From contig NZ_JAQGNT010000045.1 of NCBI RefSeq assembly GCF_028291725.1, positions 1 through 64,000 of the forward strand: a stretch of DNA of 64,000 bases, written 5' to 3'. Shown here in pieces: positions 1 to 9,985 of the stretch. The DNA comes from Hydrocarboniphaga sp. GTDB taxonomy: Bacteria > Pseudomonadota > Gammaproteobacteria > Nevskiales > Nevskiaceae. Numbering within the stretch: position 1 is the first letter of the stretch; each line of letters begins with the position of its first letter. A program made the position numbers and the translations under genes. The notes under the pieces are model-generated. The model worked only from the letters and a program-made list of their open reading frames with translations. It made no database searches and was not told the origin of the DNA.

Positions 1-496
1 CTCGCGATAAGCTTAAGCGCACAAGCGCATCGCCAGCGCGCGAGTGCGTGCGCTGGTTCACGATTGCAGCGTCGACTGCGTCCTAAGTCCTAAGGTCTAC
101 GAACCTTGATGGAGTCGATCGTCTGGCACGAATGATCAGAAGCAGCTCAAAGGCCAGCCCGGCTGCCGCTACCCGCTGAGAGCTGATCAGTTCGAAGTGA
201 TGGTTCGATGCTGGGTATCGATAAGCCTTCGTGTCCGTGGGGTTGCCAGGCTTCGAGTCGCTGCCCTTTGCATGCAAGATGTTTAGTTCGCTGAAAGTCA
301 GCGGTTTGAGATGTGCTTAAGCCTGTACTTGTTGCCTGCGATTGCTCTCAGAGCGCGATTTTCAAGAGGGCCGACGTACTTTCAGGTCTCGTTCCGCGGG
401 AGCGTCACGGCGATTGCTGCGAAGCGGGCGCAGCCATTGCCAATCCGGTTTGATCTCAAGTAGTGTCGTGACGGGGATAACTTCTAGGGGATTGCC
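1..496. other. Intergenic region, no gene recognised
   Basis: No open frame here has a credible start, ribosome site or protein-like composition. The only thing tied to a gene is a short purine stretch (AGGGG, about 486-490) just before the GTG at 497, which serves as that gene's ribosome binding site. Confidence 0.5.
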
Positions 497-2746
497 GTGA
501 TCAACGCGGCCTTACGCTTGTGTCTGCTCGCCTGTTTGTTGCTTGGTCTCCCGGCGTGTGGGGGCGGCGGGTCCAGCGGCACGTCCATCAGCATTTCGCC
601 GAAGTCGCTCACGTTCAATGCAGCAGTAGGCCAAGCGGCACCAGCACCGCAGATCGTGGCGGTGCACTTTTCGGGCGACGGCGTGATTGTGGGTTATCCG
701 CCAGGAACAGCCATTCCGGCGTGGCTGATGATTCAGCAGCAGGGAGATGCGTCTGCCTCCGCAGTAAGCTTTGCTTTCTCCGTCGCCGACGTCGGCGTGG
801 CCGGGACTTATTCCACCACGGTGCGCTTCGTTACCGGCCATGAAGATGGCAGCAACCTTAAAACGGTTGACATGCCAGTGACCCTGCAGGTGGTGGTGCC
901 CTTTGATGCGACGGCGCCGGCGATGTCCTTTGGGGCGGTGCGCAAGAGTGCTGAGGTGCCAAGCCCCAGTAGCGGTTATTCGATCAGTATTCAGGGATCA
1001 GAAGCCAGTTGGACGGTCTCTGCCTCGCAGCCGTGGCTCAGCGTGTCACCGACGTCCGGCCGGGGTGCGGCGGCCGTCAGCGTGAAGGCGAATACCAGCG
1101 ACGTTGCGGTGGGGGCAAACCAGGCCACTGTGACGGTGACGGATACCACCTCGGGAGCGAGCCGCGTCTTCGATGTCAGCCTGGATGTGCGCGCTGCCAA
1201 ACTGGTCGTATCGCCACAGAACTTTGCCTTTTCGGTCGATTCGAAAACCACCAGCCAGGCGATGACCCAGGCTGCGAACTTCTCCGATGAACTCGGTGGC
1301 ACGCAGACCAGTGAGTCGGTGAACTGGCAGATCACGTCTGTCGACGCGGCTTGGCTCAAGGCCACGCCGACCAGCGGCGGCAGTGCGCCGGCGACGTCGG
1401 TCAGCCTCAGTCTGGTGCCAGAGGTCGTGGCGACATTGCCGAACGGTGCTTATCAAGCCGCAGTGACCGTGCGTTATGACAACGACGATGCAAGCGCTCA
1501 GACCGTGGTACTGCCCGTCAGCCTGGATCTTCGCTTGCCGAGCGTCAATTATGTGGGTCCGTATCTTGCTCTGGCGGGAAAAGCCGGATCGTTGTACGTG
1601 CGGGGTCAGCATTTTGCTGATCAAGGCGGCCCGCTAACGTTGATAATTGGAGCTTCGTCGACGGCTCCGATTGCGCCCGACAGCGATACGCAATTGCGTT
1701 CCAGCTATCCGGCCCTTGCGGCGGGGCGCTATCCGGTGACGGTGAACAGCGCATCCGGGCTTCAGCGTGGTCAAGCCGAACTGGTCACCGTTGCCGAGCC
1801 GGCCTATGCGTACGCATCGATTCCAGTGGCAGGTATACGCTCGCGGCTGATCTACGATGCCGAGCGCCAGATGTTATGGGCAGTGAATCAGCCTGACAGC
1901 GGCTTGGAGCGCTACCAGTATCAAGGCGGGGGATGGACGACTTTGCCGGAATTCATTCTGGCGGGGTTGACCGACGCTGCGGTGGCGCCCGATGGCAAGC
2001 GTCTGGTCATGACCACTCGCAATGCGATCCAGACTGCCGATCTCACGGCAGATGTGCTGATCGCCCAAGAAAAGCTCAGCAACCCCGATCCCTTCTGCGG
2101 CGGGTACTTTAATCAGCTGGCCGCTCTCAACGACGGCAAGTTCTTCATCGTCTTCGACCTGGCGGACTGCAGTGGTTTTACGCCGTCCTATTTGTACGAC
2201 GATGTGGACGGCACGCTGGTCAGCAACACCTACTTCGATGGCTATCTGTATAACGGCCTGGCGGCTGCTAGCCGTGATGGCAGCCGCGTCTATGCCGGCA
2301 GCAATGGAGTGAGCCCCGCACAATCAGTGTTCTTCATGAATGCCCTTAATAACAGCATCAGCACCGGCTCGGCCAGTGCCAATCTATCTGGGGTAAGTGT
2401 GAGCGGGACCGCGTCGAAAGTAGTTCTCCAGAACGCCGATGTTTACAGCGGCTCCTTGAGTCTGCTGGGACATGTGCCAGGCGGGGGTGTGGCTCTGGCG
2501 TCGAACAACGGGGCACGCGCTTTTGTTTATGTCCAGGACGATAAAGGCAATGCAGCCATCGAAGTCTATGATCTCAATGGTACGTTGACGCCGGGTGCGG
2601 TTTACCCGCTGCTCAAGCGCATCGCGTTGGCAGATCAGGCTAGCGTCTCGTTTAATACTTATACGATCAAAATGGCGTCATCTTTGGATGACAAAACGGT
2701 GTTCGTTGCCGGAGATCAGCGGATTCTGGTGGTGCCGATCAACTAA
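497..2746 (+). CDS. Outer-membrane-type lipoprotein with BACON-like repeats and a beta-propeller
   Basis: The 749-residue protein starts with a hydrophobic signal peptide and a lipobox, L18-P19-A20-C21, followed by a glycine/serine run, so it should be lipidated and exported. Residues about 30-350 contain three Ig-like modules with the recurring W-L-x-x-x-P-x-x-G pattern (AWLMIQ, PWLSVSPTSG, AWLKATPTSG) typical of BACON/bacterial Ig-like domains. Residues about 420-749 have blade-like repeats (LIYDAERQMLWAVNQ, DAAVAPDGKRLVM, AAASRDGSRVYAG) of the YVTN/NHL beta-propeller type. The GTG start is chosen because AGGGG lies 6-10 bases upstream and the signal peptide begins at once. Binding partner unknown; it could be a surface adhesion or carbohydrate-binding protein. 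A second lipoprotein of similar design lies at 6526-8940. Confidence 0.85.
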   Translation: MINAALRLCLLACLLLGLPACGGGGSSGTSISISPKSLTFNAAVGQAAPAPQIVAVHFSGDGVIVGYPPGTAIPAWLMIQQQGDASASAVSFAFSVADVGVAGTYSTTVRFVTGHEDGSNLKTVDMPVTLQVVVPFDATAPAMSFGAVRKSAEVPSPSSGYSISIQGSEASWTVSASQPWLSVSPTSGRGAAAVSVKANTSDVAVGANQATVTVTDTTSGASRVFDVSLDVRAAKLVVSPQNFAFSVDSKTTSQAMTQAANFSDELGGTQTSESVNWQITSVDAAWLKATPTSGGSAPATSVSLSLVPEVVATLPNGAYQAAVTVRYDNDDASAQTVVLPVSLDLRLPSVNYVGPYLALAGKAGSLYVRGQHFADQGGPLTLIIGASSTAPIAPDSDTQLRSSYPALAAGRYPVTVNSASGLQRGQAELVTVAEPAYAYASIPVAGIRSRLIYDAERQMLWAVNQPDSGLERYQYQGGGWTTLPEFILAGLTDAAVAPDGKRLVMTTRNAIQTADLTADVLIAQEKLSNPDPFCGGYFNQLAALNDGKFFIVFDLADCSGFTPSYLYDDVDGTLVSNTYFDGYLYNGLAAASRDGSRVYAGSNGVSPAQSVFFMNALNNSISTGSASANLSGVSVSGTASKVVLQNADVYSGSLSLLGHVPGGGVALASNNGARAFVYVQDDKGNAAIEVYDLNGTLTPGAVYPLLKRIALADQASVSFNTYTIKMASSLDDKTVFVAGDQRILVVPIN

Positions 2747-2855
2747 CGCTGACTCAGGACCATTCATCAATAGCTACGCGTTCTGCGATTTGGAAAAGCA
2801 GGGAGAGGCGAGCCGCAGATCCATAGAGTGGGTCGAACTGCACCCGTATGAGGTG

Positions 2856-3041
2856 ATGTTTATGGAGCAGGTCCCGGCCCTGCCCGGTGACCGAGCGGGG
2901 AATCTGAAAAAATCGATTGAGGGCATCAAGAGTCGGGCGGAGAAGGATGCGCAATATCTGGCCGACCCGAAAAATCTTGAGGCTTTGCACCAGGGACGGC
3001 TGGAGCGGCATGTAGACGAACAGTTCTGCTGGAAAGAGTAG
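2856..3041 (+). CDS. Small hypothetical protein or gene remnant
   Basis: A charged 61-residue frame rich in K/E/R follows the lipoprotein gene. Protein-like sequence in the same frame continues upstream to about 2763 without a start, so this may be the 3' end of a decayed gene. No family is recognised, and no strong ribosome site precedes the ATG at 2856. Confidence 0.3.
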   Translation: MFMEQVPALPGDRAGNLKKSIEGIKSRAEKDAQYLADPKNLEALHQGRLERHVDEQFCWKE

Positions 3042-3087
3042 GGCTGTCGCCGTTCTCGCATCAGCTTTATGCGTAGGGGGGAACACT

Positions 3088-3444
3088 ATGGAACGTCACA
3101 TCAAGGTTGCGCGTGCGCACCGGGCGCTGTCCTGGTTTTACGGGGTTCTGGTCATCGGTCTGGTGATCGTGATGTTCATCCCGACCGGGAAGCCGGTACC
3201 GGCCGCCCTCTGGGGCTTCGTTGGCGTTCTGGTATTGATCGGCTTCGCCCATCACGCGATCGCCCGAGGGGCTAGGGAACGAACGCCGGGCGCGCGAGTC
3301 GGTTCGATCCTGATCTCGATCTTGCTGCTGTGCGCTTTTCCCCTGGGCACGCTGATCGGCCTCTACCTGCTCTTCAACACGGCAAGCCCCTGGGAGCCGA
3401 TGTTTCCAGTGCGTCGCGACGCGAAGGTCGAACCTCAACTCTGA
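3088..3444 (+). CDS. Small membrane protein, three predicted helices
   Basis: The 118-residue product has three hydrophobic segments (about residues 16-33, 41-57 and 73-93) separated by basic loops, so it should sit in the inner membrane. A strong ribosome site (AGGGGGG) lies about 8 bases before the ATG. No family recognised. It is the first of three consecutive rightward membrane-protein genes (3088, 3547, 3973), but the 100-base gap to the next gene argues against tight coupling. Confidence 0.65.
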   Translation: MERHIKVARAHRALSWFYGVLVIGLVIVMFIPTGKPVPAALWGFVGVLVLIGFAHHAIARGARERTPGARVGSILISILLLCAFPLGTLIGLYLLFNTASPWEPMFPVRRDAKVEPQL

Positions 3445-3546
3445 ATTCCAAGCGGCGTCGGCCTTCGGCTCACCTCGCGCATCCCTAATGTTTACCGTCT
3501 CCGGGCCGCCGTGGCTGCGCCTTCGCATAGGCGCGAGGAATAATTG

Positions 3547-3963
3547 ATGGCACAAAAGAAAGGATGGTGGGGACCGTGGTACGTCGGGGCCGTCACCGTG
3601 TACCTATTGATCGCGGGCCTGTGGACATGGTGCGGGGTGTGGTGGGCGGTTCTGATCGATCGCATGCCGTTGATGTGGGCATCCGGCGCAGCGCTCTCCG
3701 CGTTGGCTCAAGCCTTGTGCAGCTTCGGAGCGGCCTACGGCGTTTACCGCAAGTCGATTGGCGCGCTGCTCCTGCTCCTCGTCGTCCTGGCACTGCAGTG
3801 CCATGCCTTCGCCCAGCTATATCCGACCGAGATGAATCTGCAGGATCGGAGTTTCGATCTGGACTATCTGCGCGGGCTTCCTCGCCAGCTTCAGCTGAGC
3901 ATCGGCGTGTACCTCGGAATTGGACTCTACCTGCTCATGCTGCGTCGTTTGCGGCGCTTCTGA
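3547..3963 (+). CDS. Membrane protein, four predicted helices
   Basis: The 138-residue product has four hydrophobic segments (about residues 14-36, 42-65, 69-90 and 115-131). The ATG at 3547 is preferred over the TTG three bases earlier. The gene ends nine bases before the CPBP protease gene at 3973, so the two are probably co-transcribed. The length and helix layout resemble small proteins that accompany CPBP proteases, but no named family is recognised. Confidence 0.65.
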   Translation: MAQKKGWWGPWYVGAVTVYLLIAGLWTWCGVWWAVLIDRMPLMWASGAALSALAQALCSFGAAYGVYRKSIGALLLLLVVLALQCHAFAQLYPTEMNLQDRSFDLDYLRGLPRQLQLSIGVYLGIGLYLLMLRRLRRF

Positions 3964-3972
3964 GACAGCACG

Positions 3973-5898
3973 GTGCATCAGACTGACCGCAAGAAACACG
4001 TCGCGACCGCATCGCCCCGATCCGGTATGGCAGGCGCTGCCACTTGGCTTGTCATCCTCCTGGCGACGGTCAGCGGAAAGGCGGCGGCGACCGCGGATGT
4101 CTGGCCATTCGGGGCGGAAGGACGCGAGCACTTCGAGCAGCAGGTCGATACGGCGCAAGCGGCCGCGTATCAGCGAATCGTGGCGGTCTACGACGCGTAC
4201 CTGCGGGCGCATCCAGACGACGGAATAGCCGCGGTCGAGCGATGTCGCTTCATCGACCGATTCGCTCAGGTGGAAGACCTGACCATTGAATCGGCGCCGG
4301 CGGATGCCGAGCGCTGCCGCGAGAGCTTGAGTGTAGGCCGGCTCGCGGGTAATTCGGCGGTGAAGCTCTTCCTGCTCGAGGGGTCGTGGGATGAGGATGC
4401 GATTCCGCGCGCTGAACTGCTTCTCAGGGAGGCCACGTCCTGGCCAGTCGATCAACAGGCCAGACTCCATGAGTGGCTATCGCAGCGTTACGCCCGGACG
4501 GATCCGCTCAAGTCCGGGGAGCACGCCTTGCGAGCGGTGCAATTGAGTTCAGCGTCCTCACTTCGGTTGTCCGCCGCCAGATATCTTATCCAGATCGGGG
4601 CCCCGGCTCAGGCCAGCACGTTGGTACGGCAGATTCCGCCGGAGCAACTGAACGTCTGGACCCTGCGCGGCGCAGTATCGACGCTGCTCGACCTCAATGA
4701 ACCTAAAGCGGCCTTGGATCTGGCTCGGAGCAAAGATGCCCTGAAGCTCGATGACGGGACGCGGATGCGACTGGCTCGGGCGTTGATTGGCAGCGGATAT
4801 GCAGAGGACGGCTCCGCTCTGCTCAACGCGCTCCGGGCTGAGCCCGTTGTCTCCTCGAATGCCAACCCTAGCGTGGCCCGGGAGTTGTTCCTGCTTCAAC
4901 TGAGCCAGGGTAGCCTCGAGGAGGCCGAGGCGGCCTACCGAAAGCTGCAAGGGCAAAACCGAAGAGGCGATCCTTGGGGCTATTTCCGCTTGCGGCTGGC
5001 GGTCCGTTACCCCGCCGTGTCGTGGCAGTGGTCTGATATCCGCGGCCTCGCCGCTTTGGGATTGGTGATGTTGACCATCATCCTGTCCCCTGCGCTGATC
5101 GTGCTCCCGTTGCACTATGTGATTCTGATTCGGCGCGCTCGTGGGTGGGTGCCGCCGGTTCAACCGAGTTGGGGTTTAGGGCACCTGTGGTACGGACTTA
5201 CTGCCTTCTTGCTCAGCAGCAGCATCCCGTTTTACCTGCTGTGCTACGGACAGTTCGAGCAGGCGCTTGGCGCGTTCAGCAACGCTCGACCGTCCATCGA
5301 GGTTTCCACCGCGAGTGAAGAGACGCTCGCCCAGGCATTCCTGCTGGCGAACGTGCTGGGGTTGATCGCGCTGGTACCTCTCTTCGGCCGTGCGCGATGG
5401 CGCCAGTTCTGGACGGGCAGGTGGAGTGTCCCGCAATCAATTTTCACCGGCGCCGCTCTCGGGTTCGCACTTCTGGTGCTGGCCAACGTCATCCAGCGTG
5501 CGGCCTCGACAATTGCGGCGCCTGGATTGGCCTTGGGCAGCGACACGATTCGAGCGACCCAAGGGATATATGCGTACTACGGTTGGGGGCCGATGCTGAT
5601 AGCGACGGCGTTCCTCACGCCGCTGATCGAGGAAGTCATTTTCCGCGGCGTCTTCCTGCAGGCCGGAACGCGCTACTTCGGCTGGCGGACCGCGGCATTG
5701 ATGCAGGCCGCCGTATTCGTGGTGCTGCACGACCAGCCCGGAGCCTATCTGTTCCTGACCGCGCTCGCTCTGATCGCGGCGTGGCTGGCTCGCCAAAGCG
5801 GCGGACTACTGGCGCCGATGGCGCTGCACGTCATCAATAATGTTTTCGCCTGTCTGTCCGTTGTCGGTGTGACCCGCTCGCTGACAGTGACACCTTGA
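3973..5898 (+). CDS. TPR-like domain fused to a CPBP intramembrane metalloprotease
   Basis: The 641-residue protein has an N-terminal hydrophobic segment (about residues 19-38), a long helical TPR-like region (about 50-330) and a multi-helix membrane domain. The C-terminal domain carries all three CPBP (CAAX protease and bacteriocin-processing) motifs: E553-E554-x-x-x-R558, F582-x-x-x-H586 and H619-x-x-x-N623. These residues bind and activate the catalytic metal in this glutamate-protease family. The TPR region probably selects substrates or partners. The start at 3973 is GTG; the ATG at 4027 is an alternative that keeps the signal segment. The target is unknown. Family members process prenylated proteins, bacteriocins or membrane regulators. 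Confidence 0.85.
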   Translation: MHQTDRKKHVATASPRSGMAGAATWLVILLATVSGKAAATADVWPFGAEGREHFEQQVDTAQAAAYQRIVAVYDAYLRAHPDDGIAAVERCRFIDRFAQVEDLTIESAPADAERCRESLSVGRLAGNSAVKLFLLEGSWDEDAIPRAELLLREATSWPVDQQARLHEWLSQRYARTDPLKSGEHALRAVQLSSASSLRLSAARYLIQIGAPAQASTLVRQIPPEQLNVWTLRGAVSTLLDLNEPKAALDLARSKDALKLDDGTRMRLARALIGSGYAEDGSALLNALRAEPVVSSNANPSVARELFLLQLSQGSLEEAEAAYRKLQGQNRRGDPWGYFRLRLAVRYPAVSWQWSDIRGLAALGLVMLTIILSPALIVLPLHYVILIRRARGWVPPVQPSWGLGHLWYGLTAFLLSSSIPFYLLCYGQFEQALGAFSNARPSIEVSTASEETLAQAFLLANVLGLIALVPLFGRARWRQFWTGRWSVPQSIFTGAALGFALLVLANVIQRAASTIAAPGLALGSDTIRATQGIYAYYGWGPMLIATAFLTPLIEEVIFRGVFLQAGTRYFGWRTAALMQAAVFVVLHDQPGAYLFLTALALIAAWLARQSGGLLAPMALHVINNVFACLSVVGVTRSLTVTP

Positions 5899-6035
5899 TC
5901 CATCTCGTGAAATCGTCTGCGACATCAGGTGCGATGCGCGACGTGTTTACATCGAAGGCGTCTTTAGAATGAGCGCGAAATCAAGCGCCCGGTCCGTATC
6001 CGAGCCGAGTTTTTGTTTCCCATCCAGGAGAGAAC

Positions 6036-6359
6036 ATGATTGCGGCATTCATCACGTGCGGGATTCTCATGATTCTGGTGCGCATCTTCGAGCGCGAGCG
6101 CAACCTCGACTTCATGGATGTGTCAGGCATCGTCATCGCACCGCTGCTCGCCTCGCTGGTCGTGGGCGGCATCGCCTATGTGTTGGACGCCGGCCTCTGG
6201 GGTCAGTTTGCGAATGCCGCGATCTTCGCCGGCCTTACCTTTTACATGCTTAAGGGGCTTTTGGCGTTGCCGGCCGCGCGCGCGGCGATTTACACCTCGG
6301 TGGTGATCGTTGTGAACATCGGGGTTTCGATACTGCTAGCGCTCTTTAGCCATCGGTGA
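6036..6359 (+). CDS. Small membrane protein, three to four helices
   Basis: The 107-residue product starts with a hydrophobic helix (residues 1-14), has a charged stretch (RIFERERNLDF) and then three more helices (about 29-50, 55-75 and 83-104). A ribosome site (AGGAG) sits about 8 bases before the ATG. No family recognised. The gene stands alone between the protease and the lipoprotein gene at 6526. Confidence 0.65.
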   Translation: MIAAFITCGILMILVRIFERERNLDFMDVSGIVIAPLLASLVVGGIAYVLDAGLWGQFANAAIFAGLTFYMLKGLLALPAARAAIYTSVVIVVNIGVSILLALFSHR

Positions 6360-6525
6360 TGTTCCTATGATCTTAGCTGGGCCGACAAGTGCCGGTTGTC
6401 ACAGTGCTGCTTCGGGCGCTTGCGAGGTATGGCGACAATGCCTGCTTATCGGGGGTGGGGAAGGGGGGCTTGTGCCGTTAGACTGCAGCGCAAGTACCTC
6501 GGGTTTTTCTACAGCCTCCATCGCC

Positions 6526-8940
6526 ATGCTGATTCGATTCCTGCTCCTGAAACTTCGAAGAGTTGGCGCCTGCGTGCTCGCCACAGGTCTCGCCGCCTGT
6601 GGCGGTGGCCAGTCGACCGATACCGATGCGGCGCCGGTAACGCCCCCGCTGCCTCCGGTGACAGTGGCGCTGACTTCGTCCGCGGCGCGCATCACCAGTG
6701 GACAGTCGGTTCACCTAGTCTGGACCTCCCAGAATGCCGAACTTTGTACGGCCAGCGGCGCATGGTCTGGCGCCCTGGAGACTAGCGGCGAGCGGACGGT
6801 CGGACCCTTGACCGCGACGGGCACCTATACGATCACCTGCAGCAATGCCGCGTCGGGTAGCAGCAGCACGTCGGTCGCCGTGGCAGTAGTTGCGGTGTCG
6901 GACCGTTACGCCTTTGAGGTTTCCGACAACGCGGTCAACGATGCGGCTTGGGACTCTCGCGCGCAGGTGCTTTATCTGGCGGTGGGCTCCGATGCGCCGG
7001 TGGGTCCCAATTCGATCCTGGCCTTCGATCCGGTGAGCGGCGCAATCACGGCCGACATTTGGGCGGGCAGCGAGCCCAGTTCGGTCGCGATTTCGGACGA
7101 CGGACAATACCTATACGTGGGCTTTAGCGGCAGCGATGTCGTAAAGCGCTACCGCCTGCCGGGGCTGCTGCTCGAGGCCACATATCCCGTGAATTCGCAA
7201 TTGCGCAGCAGTCACGACGGTAAGCCGGCCTTTGCGCTGCAGATGTCAGCGGCGCCCGGAGCTCCGCTGACGCTGGGGGTTGCGACGATCAGCTACCGGA
7301 CTCTACCTCCGACGACGCAATTGCGCGTTTTCGACGGGGCGTCCCCTCGAACACTCACCAGCAGCCCGTACTACACTTTTGATAGCTACAACGTTGCCTG
7401 GAGCGACGATTCTGGAACACTGTTCACTTCGGTCTTCGGGGGCGCGGTCAACCGTCTGGCGCTGACCACTCCGTACGCTCAAGTCAGCGCTGCGAGCCAG
7501 CCGAGCGGAACCATCTCGGCCGACACCGTCTACTGGACCGCCTACGACGGTAGCCGCGTCTACGATTCCCTGGGCGGAGTTTTCGATGCCACCACGCTGG
7601 AGCGCATTGCTACGCTGCCGACCAGCGGAACTGTCACCGTCGATCGAGCGAACCGGCAGTTCTTTGTCGTGAGCCTGGGCGACAGCGGGAACGCCGTGAT
7701 CACCGCCTACGACCTCGACACGCTGGCACCGCGCGAGACCATTGACGTGCAGCGCGAGGACATTGAAAACCAGATATCCATCGTGCCCGGCCTGGTCCGG
7801 CGGATGGTGCGCTTCGGTGACGACGGTCTTGCCCTGGTCGGCGCATCCGGGCGGCTCACGACGCTGCGGGGTCCTTTCGTCGCGCCAGGAGGACGCACGG
7901 CACCGATCGCCAGCATTCCCACCGACGCCTGCTGCCAGGCCCACGTTGTACGGTATACCCCCACGATGACGCCGACGGCGGTGGTGGCGAACGACATCGT
8001 CTGGGACAAGACGCATGGGCTGCTGCTGGCTTCGATCTCCATGGAGGCGCCTGAATACCCAAGTACGATCGCGGTGATCGACCCAAGCACCGCCGCAGTA
8101 GTTTCCCATGTGCCCACCGAGCCCGAGCCCGGCGCGTTGGCGGTTTCGGACGGCGGGCAATATTTGTATGTCGCCACGTCCCGCAAGCTGCAGCGTTTCC
8201 GGTTGCCTTCCCTGGCGCTGGAGGCCACAGCCGATCTACCAGGCAACGATTCGACGCCGCCAGTGGCTGGATCAGCTCCGAAAAGCCTGGCCGCGCGGCC
8301 AGGCGACCCCGCCACGGTTGCGATCGACGGAGTGTTCCTGATGCGTGACATGGCACTGCTGTCCGGTGCCGGCGATAGCGCATCCTGGTCGCGCTGGAGC
8401 GAGGACGGCGGCGCGCTGTATGGCTTCAATGCCCAAAGCACGGGTATGACTTTGTGGCGCTGGCCATTCAATTCGTCGAGCGCAGTGACACAACTGGGAT
8501 CGCCGTTCGACTACGCCTTTCCGGTGAACGCCGGGTATCCATTCGACATCACCTTCGCCGTAGGTGGCGGGCTGCTCTACGCCGATACCGGCGCCGTGTT
8601 TGATCCGGCAACGGGTGGATGGCCGGGAACGCTGCCGCTCGCCCGTCTTTCCGGCATCTCCAACCCGCTAGACAATTCCTTCGCGCTGGCCAGCCTATCG
8701 ATCGAACCGGACCGGCGCCGGGCCTATGCTGCCGTGTGCGAGGCTTACGCCGTCCAGGCTTACTGCGGCAACTCGCTCGTATCGTTCGACCTCGACACCT
8801 ATCTGCCAGTTGCGACCGGCGAAATGCCTAGTGTTCAGGGCTGGGCCTATCGCATCGAGCACATCGACGCTCAGACCTTCGCGATTCTGCAGGCGGACCG
8901 CCGCGTGGTGCTGGTCAGCGCACCGGAGTTGCAATACTGA
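6526..8940 (+). CDS. Lipoprotein with Ig-like domain and two beta-propeller halves
   Basis: From the ATG at 6526 the product is 804 residues with a basic start, a hydrophobic stretch and a lipobox, L22-A23-A24-C25, followed by a Gly-rich tether. The frame stays open upstream to 6367, but that extension has no signal-peptide character, so the internal ATG is preferred. An Ig-like domain follows (about residues 45-125, with the conserved WTSQNAELCTASG segment and disulphide-capable cysteines). Then come two arrays of propeller blades with the SSVAISDDGQYLYVG and GALAVSDGGQYLYVA signatures of the YVTN family. The two arrays look like an internal duplication. Predicted cell-surface location; ligand unknown. 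It shares its plan with the lipoprotein at 497-2746. Confidence 0.85.
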   Translation: MLIRFLLLKLRRVGACVLATGLAACGGGQSTDTDAAPVTPPLPPVTVALTSSAARITSGQSVHLVWTSQNAELCTASGAWSGALETSGERTVGPLTATGTYTITCSNAASGSSSTSVAVAVVAVSDRYAFEVSDNAVNDAAWDSRAQVLYLAVGSDAPVGPNSILAFDPVSGAITADIWAGSEPSSVAISDDGQYLYVGFSGSDVVKRYRLPGLLLEATYPVNSQLRSSHDGKPAFALQMSAAPGAPLTLGVATISYRTLPPTTQLRVFDGASPRTLTSSPYYTFDSYNVAWSDDSGTLFTSVFGGAVNRLALTTPYAQVSAASQPSGTISADTVYWTAYDGSRVYDSLGGVFDATTLERIATLPTSGTVTVDRANRQFFVVSLGDSGNAVITAYDLDTLAPRETIDVQREDIENQISIVPGLVRRMVRFGDDGLALVGASGRLTTLRGPFVAPGGRTAPIASIPTDACCQAHVVRYTPTMTPTAVVANDIVWDKTHGLLLASISMEAPEYPSTIAVIDPSTAAVVSHVPTEPEPGALAVSDGGQYLYVATSRKLQRFRLPSLALEATADLPGNDSTPPVAGSAPKSLAARPGDPATVAIDGVFLMRDMALLSGAGDSASWSRWSEDGGALYGFNAQSTGMTLWRWPFNSSSAVTQLGSPFDYAFPVNAGYPFDITFAVGGGLLYADTGAVFDPATGGWPGTLPLARLSGISNPLDNSFALASLSIEPDRRRAYAAVCEAYAVQAYCGNSLVSFDLDTYLPVATGEMPSVQGWAYRIEHIDAQTFAILQADRRVVLVSAPELQY

Positions 8941-9037
8941 AGCGCTGCTTCGGCTCGGCCGCCACATGGAGGCAACGATTTGGACTCGCCGAGAAATGGA
9001 TGACGTACTGGTGCTACGCGCCGGCGAGCGATCAGGA

Positions 9038-9769
9038 TCAGCCGCCATAGGCTTCCGGAAATGGCGGCGGCACAGTGTCATTTGATACAAACGTAGTTGG
9101 CCGAGCAATACGAGCACTGATCACTGCCAGCACTATACCGGCAAGCCAAAACGCCGGAAAAAATGCAAAGGCCTTGGCGCCGAATGCCAACTTCAGCATC
9201 GACCAGTCCTTAATGGCCACCACTAACAGCGAGATAAGGTCGGGGATCGAAATGGCCAACAGGGCGCCAATGGCGAGCTCACCATATGAGAAGCTGTCTA
9301 TGCAGCGGCGCAGCAGACCTGCTGCGGTAATCCAGCCCAGTACAAGTGGAATGAGATTGATCGCAATCGTGTACCAGTCGATACCCACCAGCACCATACC
9401 ATCGGGACGATACGGGGGCGTGATGCCCAAGAGCTGCACGACAGCATTGAGCACGAAGGCATACAGCAGTTGTGCACCGAGAAAGGTGAAGATGAAGAGC
9501 GTCATCCTCGCAAACGAGAATCTCGGAAATGATACCGCGTAACCTGGATTCTCCTGGGCAATGCGGCGAAAGCGCAGCGTTTCAAACTGCCGGAATATCC
9601 CCGTAGCGAGAGCCGTCAGCGCGACACCGGCGACGCCCGCGACCTCCTTGCCCACTAGTGCTCCAAGCGCGGCGACGATGAGAGCGTACAGCAGACCAAT
9701 TGCGCTCGCGGCGACGACGAACTTTCTGTCGAAAAGTTCACGATCTATCCGATTCGTTGTGTCTACCAT
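9038..9769 (-). CDS. Polytopic membrane protein of unknown function
   Basis: The 243-residue product has five to six hydrophobic segments (near residues 18-52, 88-113, 130-150, 165-185 and 205-225), one containing an alanine/valine-rich hairpin. It is transcribed leftward, convergent with the lipoprotein gene at 6526-8940 and about 100 bases from it. The fold resembles a Yip1-type membrane protein only in general layout; I do not recognise a family signature. Confidence 0.65.
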   Translation of the reverse strand: MVDTTNRIDRELFDRKFVVAASAIGLLYALIVAALGALVGKEVAGVAGVALTALATGIFRQFETLRFRRIAQENPGYAVSFPRFSFARMTLFIFTFLGAQLLYAFVLNAVVQLLGITPPYRPDGMVLVGIDWYTIAINLIPLVLGWITAAGLLRRCIDSFSYGELAIGALLAISIPDLISLLVVAIKDWSMLKLAFGAKAFAFFPAFWLAGIVLAVISARIARPTTFVSNDTVPPPFPEAYGG

Positions 9770-9985
9770 GACTATCCTTTTCGCGAAACCTAAGGGCGAA
9801 CCTTGCGCCCGCCGACTATGATACTTCCCGAGCCATGATGCCCTAAGGCGGGCAGTAGAATATGCTTAGCCATGCAATTCGCTTACATTGACATATGGAG
9901 TGGACCCGGTTTTCGAATCAGGTGTTAGGGACTTCGACCTTATCTGTGCTTTATCAAGCATGCTTCGCTGTCGTTCGAGGCACTG
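9770..9985. other. Intergenic region at the left edge of the mobile mosaic
   Basis: No gene is seen. The segment separates the last clearly chromosomal gene from a leftward gene remnant and the first recombinase-like site at 10138. Confidence 0.4.

Noticed and set aside
83..277. Leftward 64-residue frame near the window start
   Set aside because: No ribosome site, no recognisable composition and very basic mixed sequence typical of a GC-rich chance frame.
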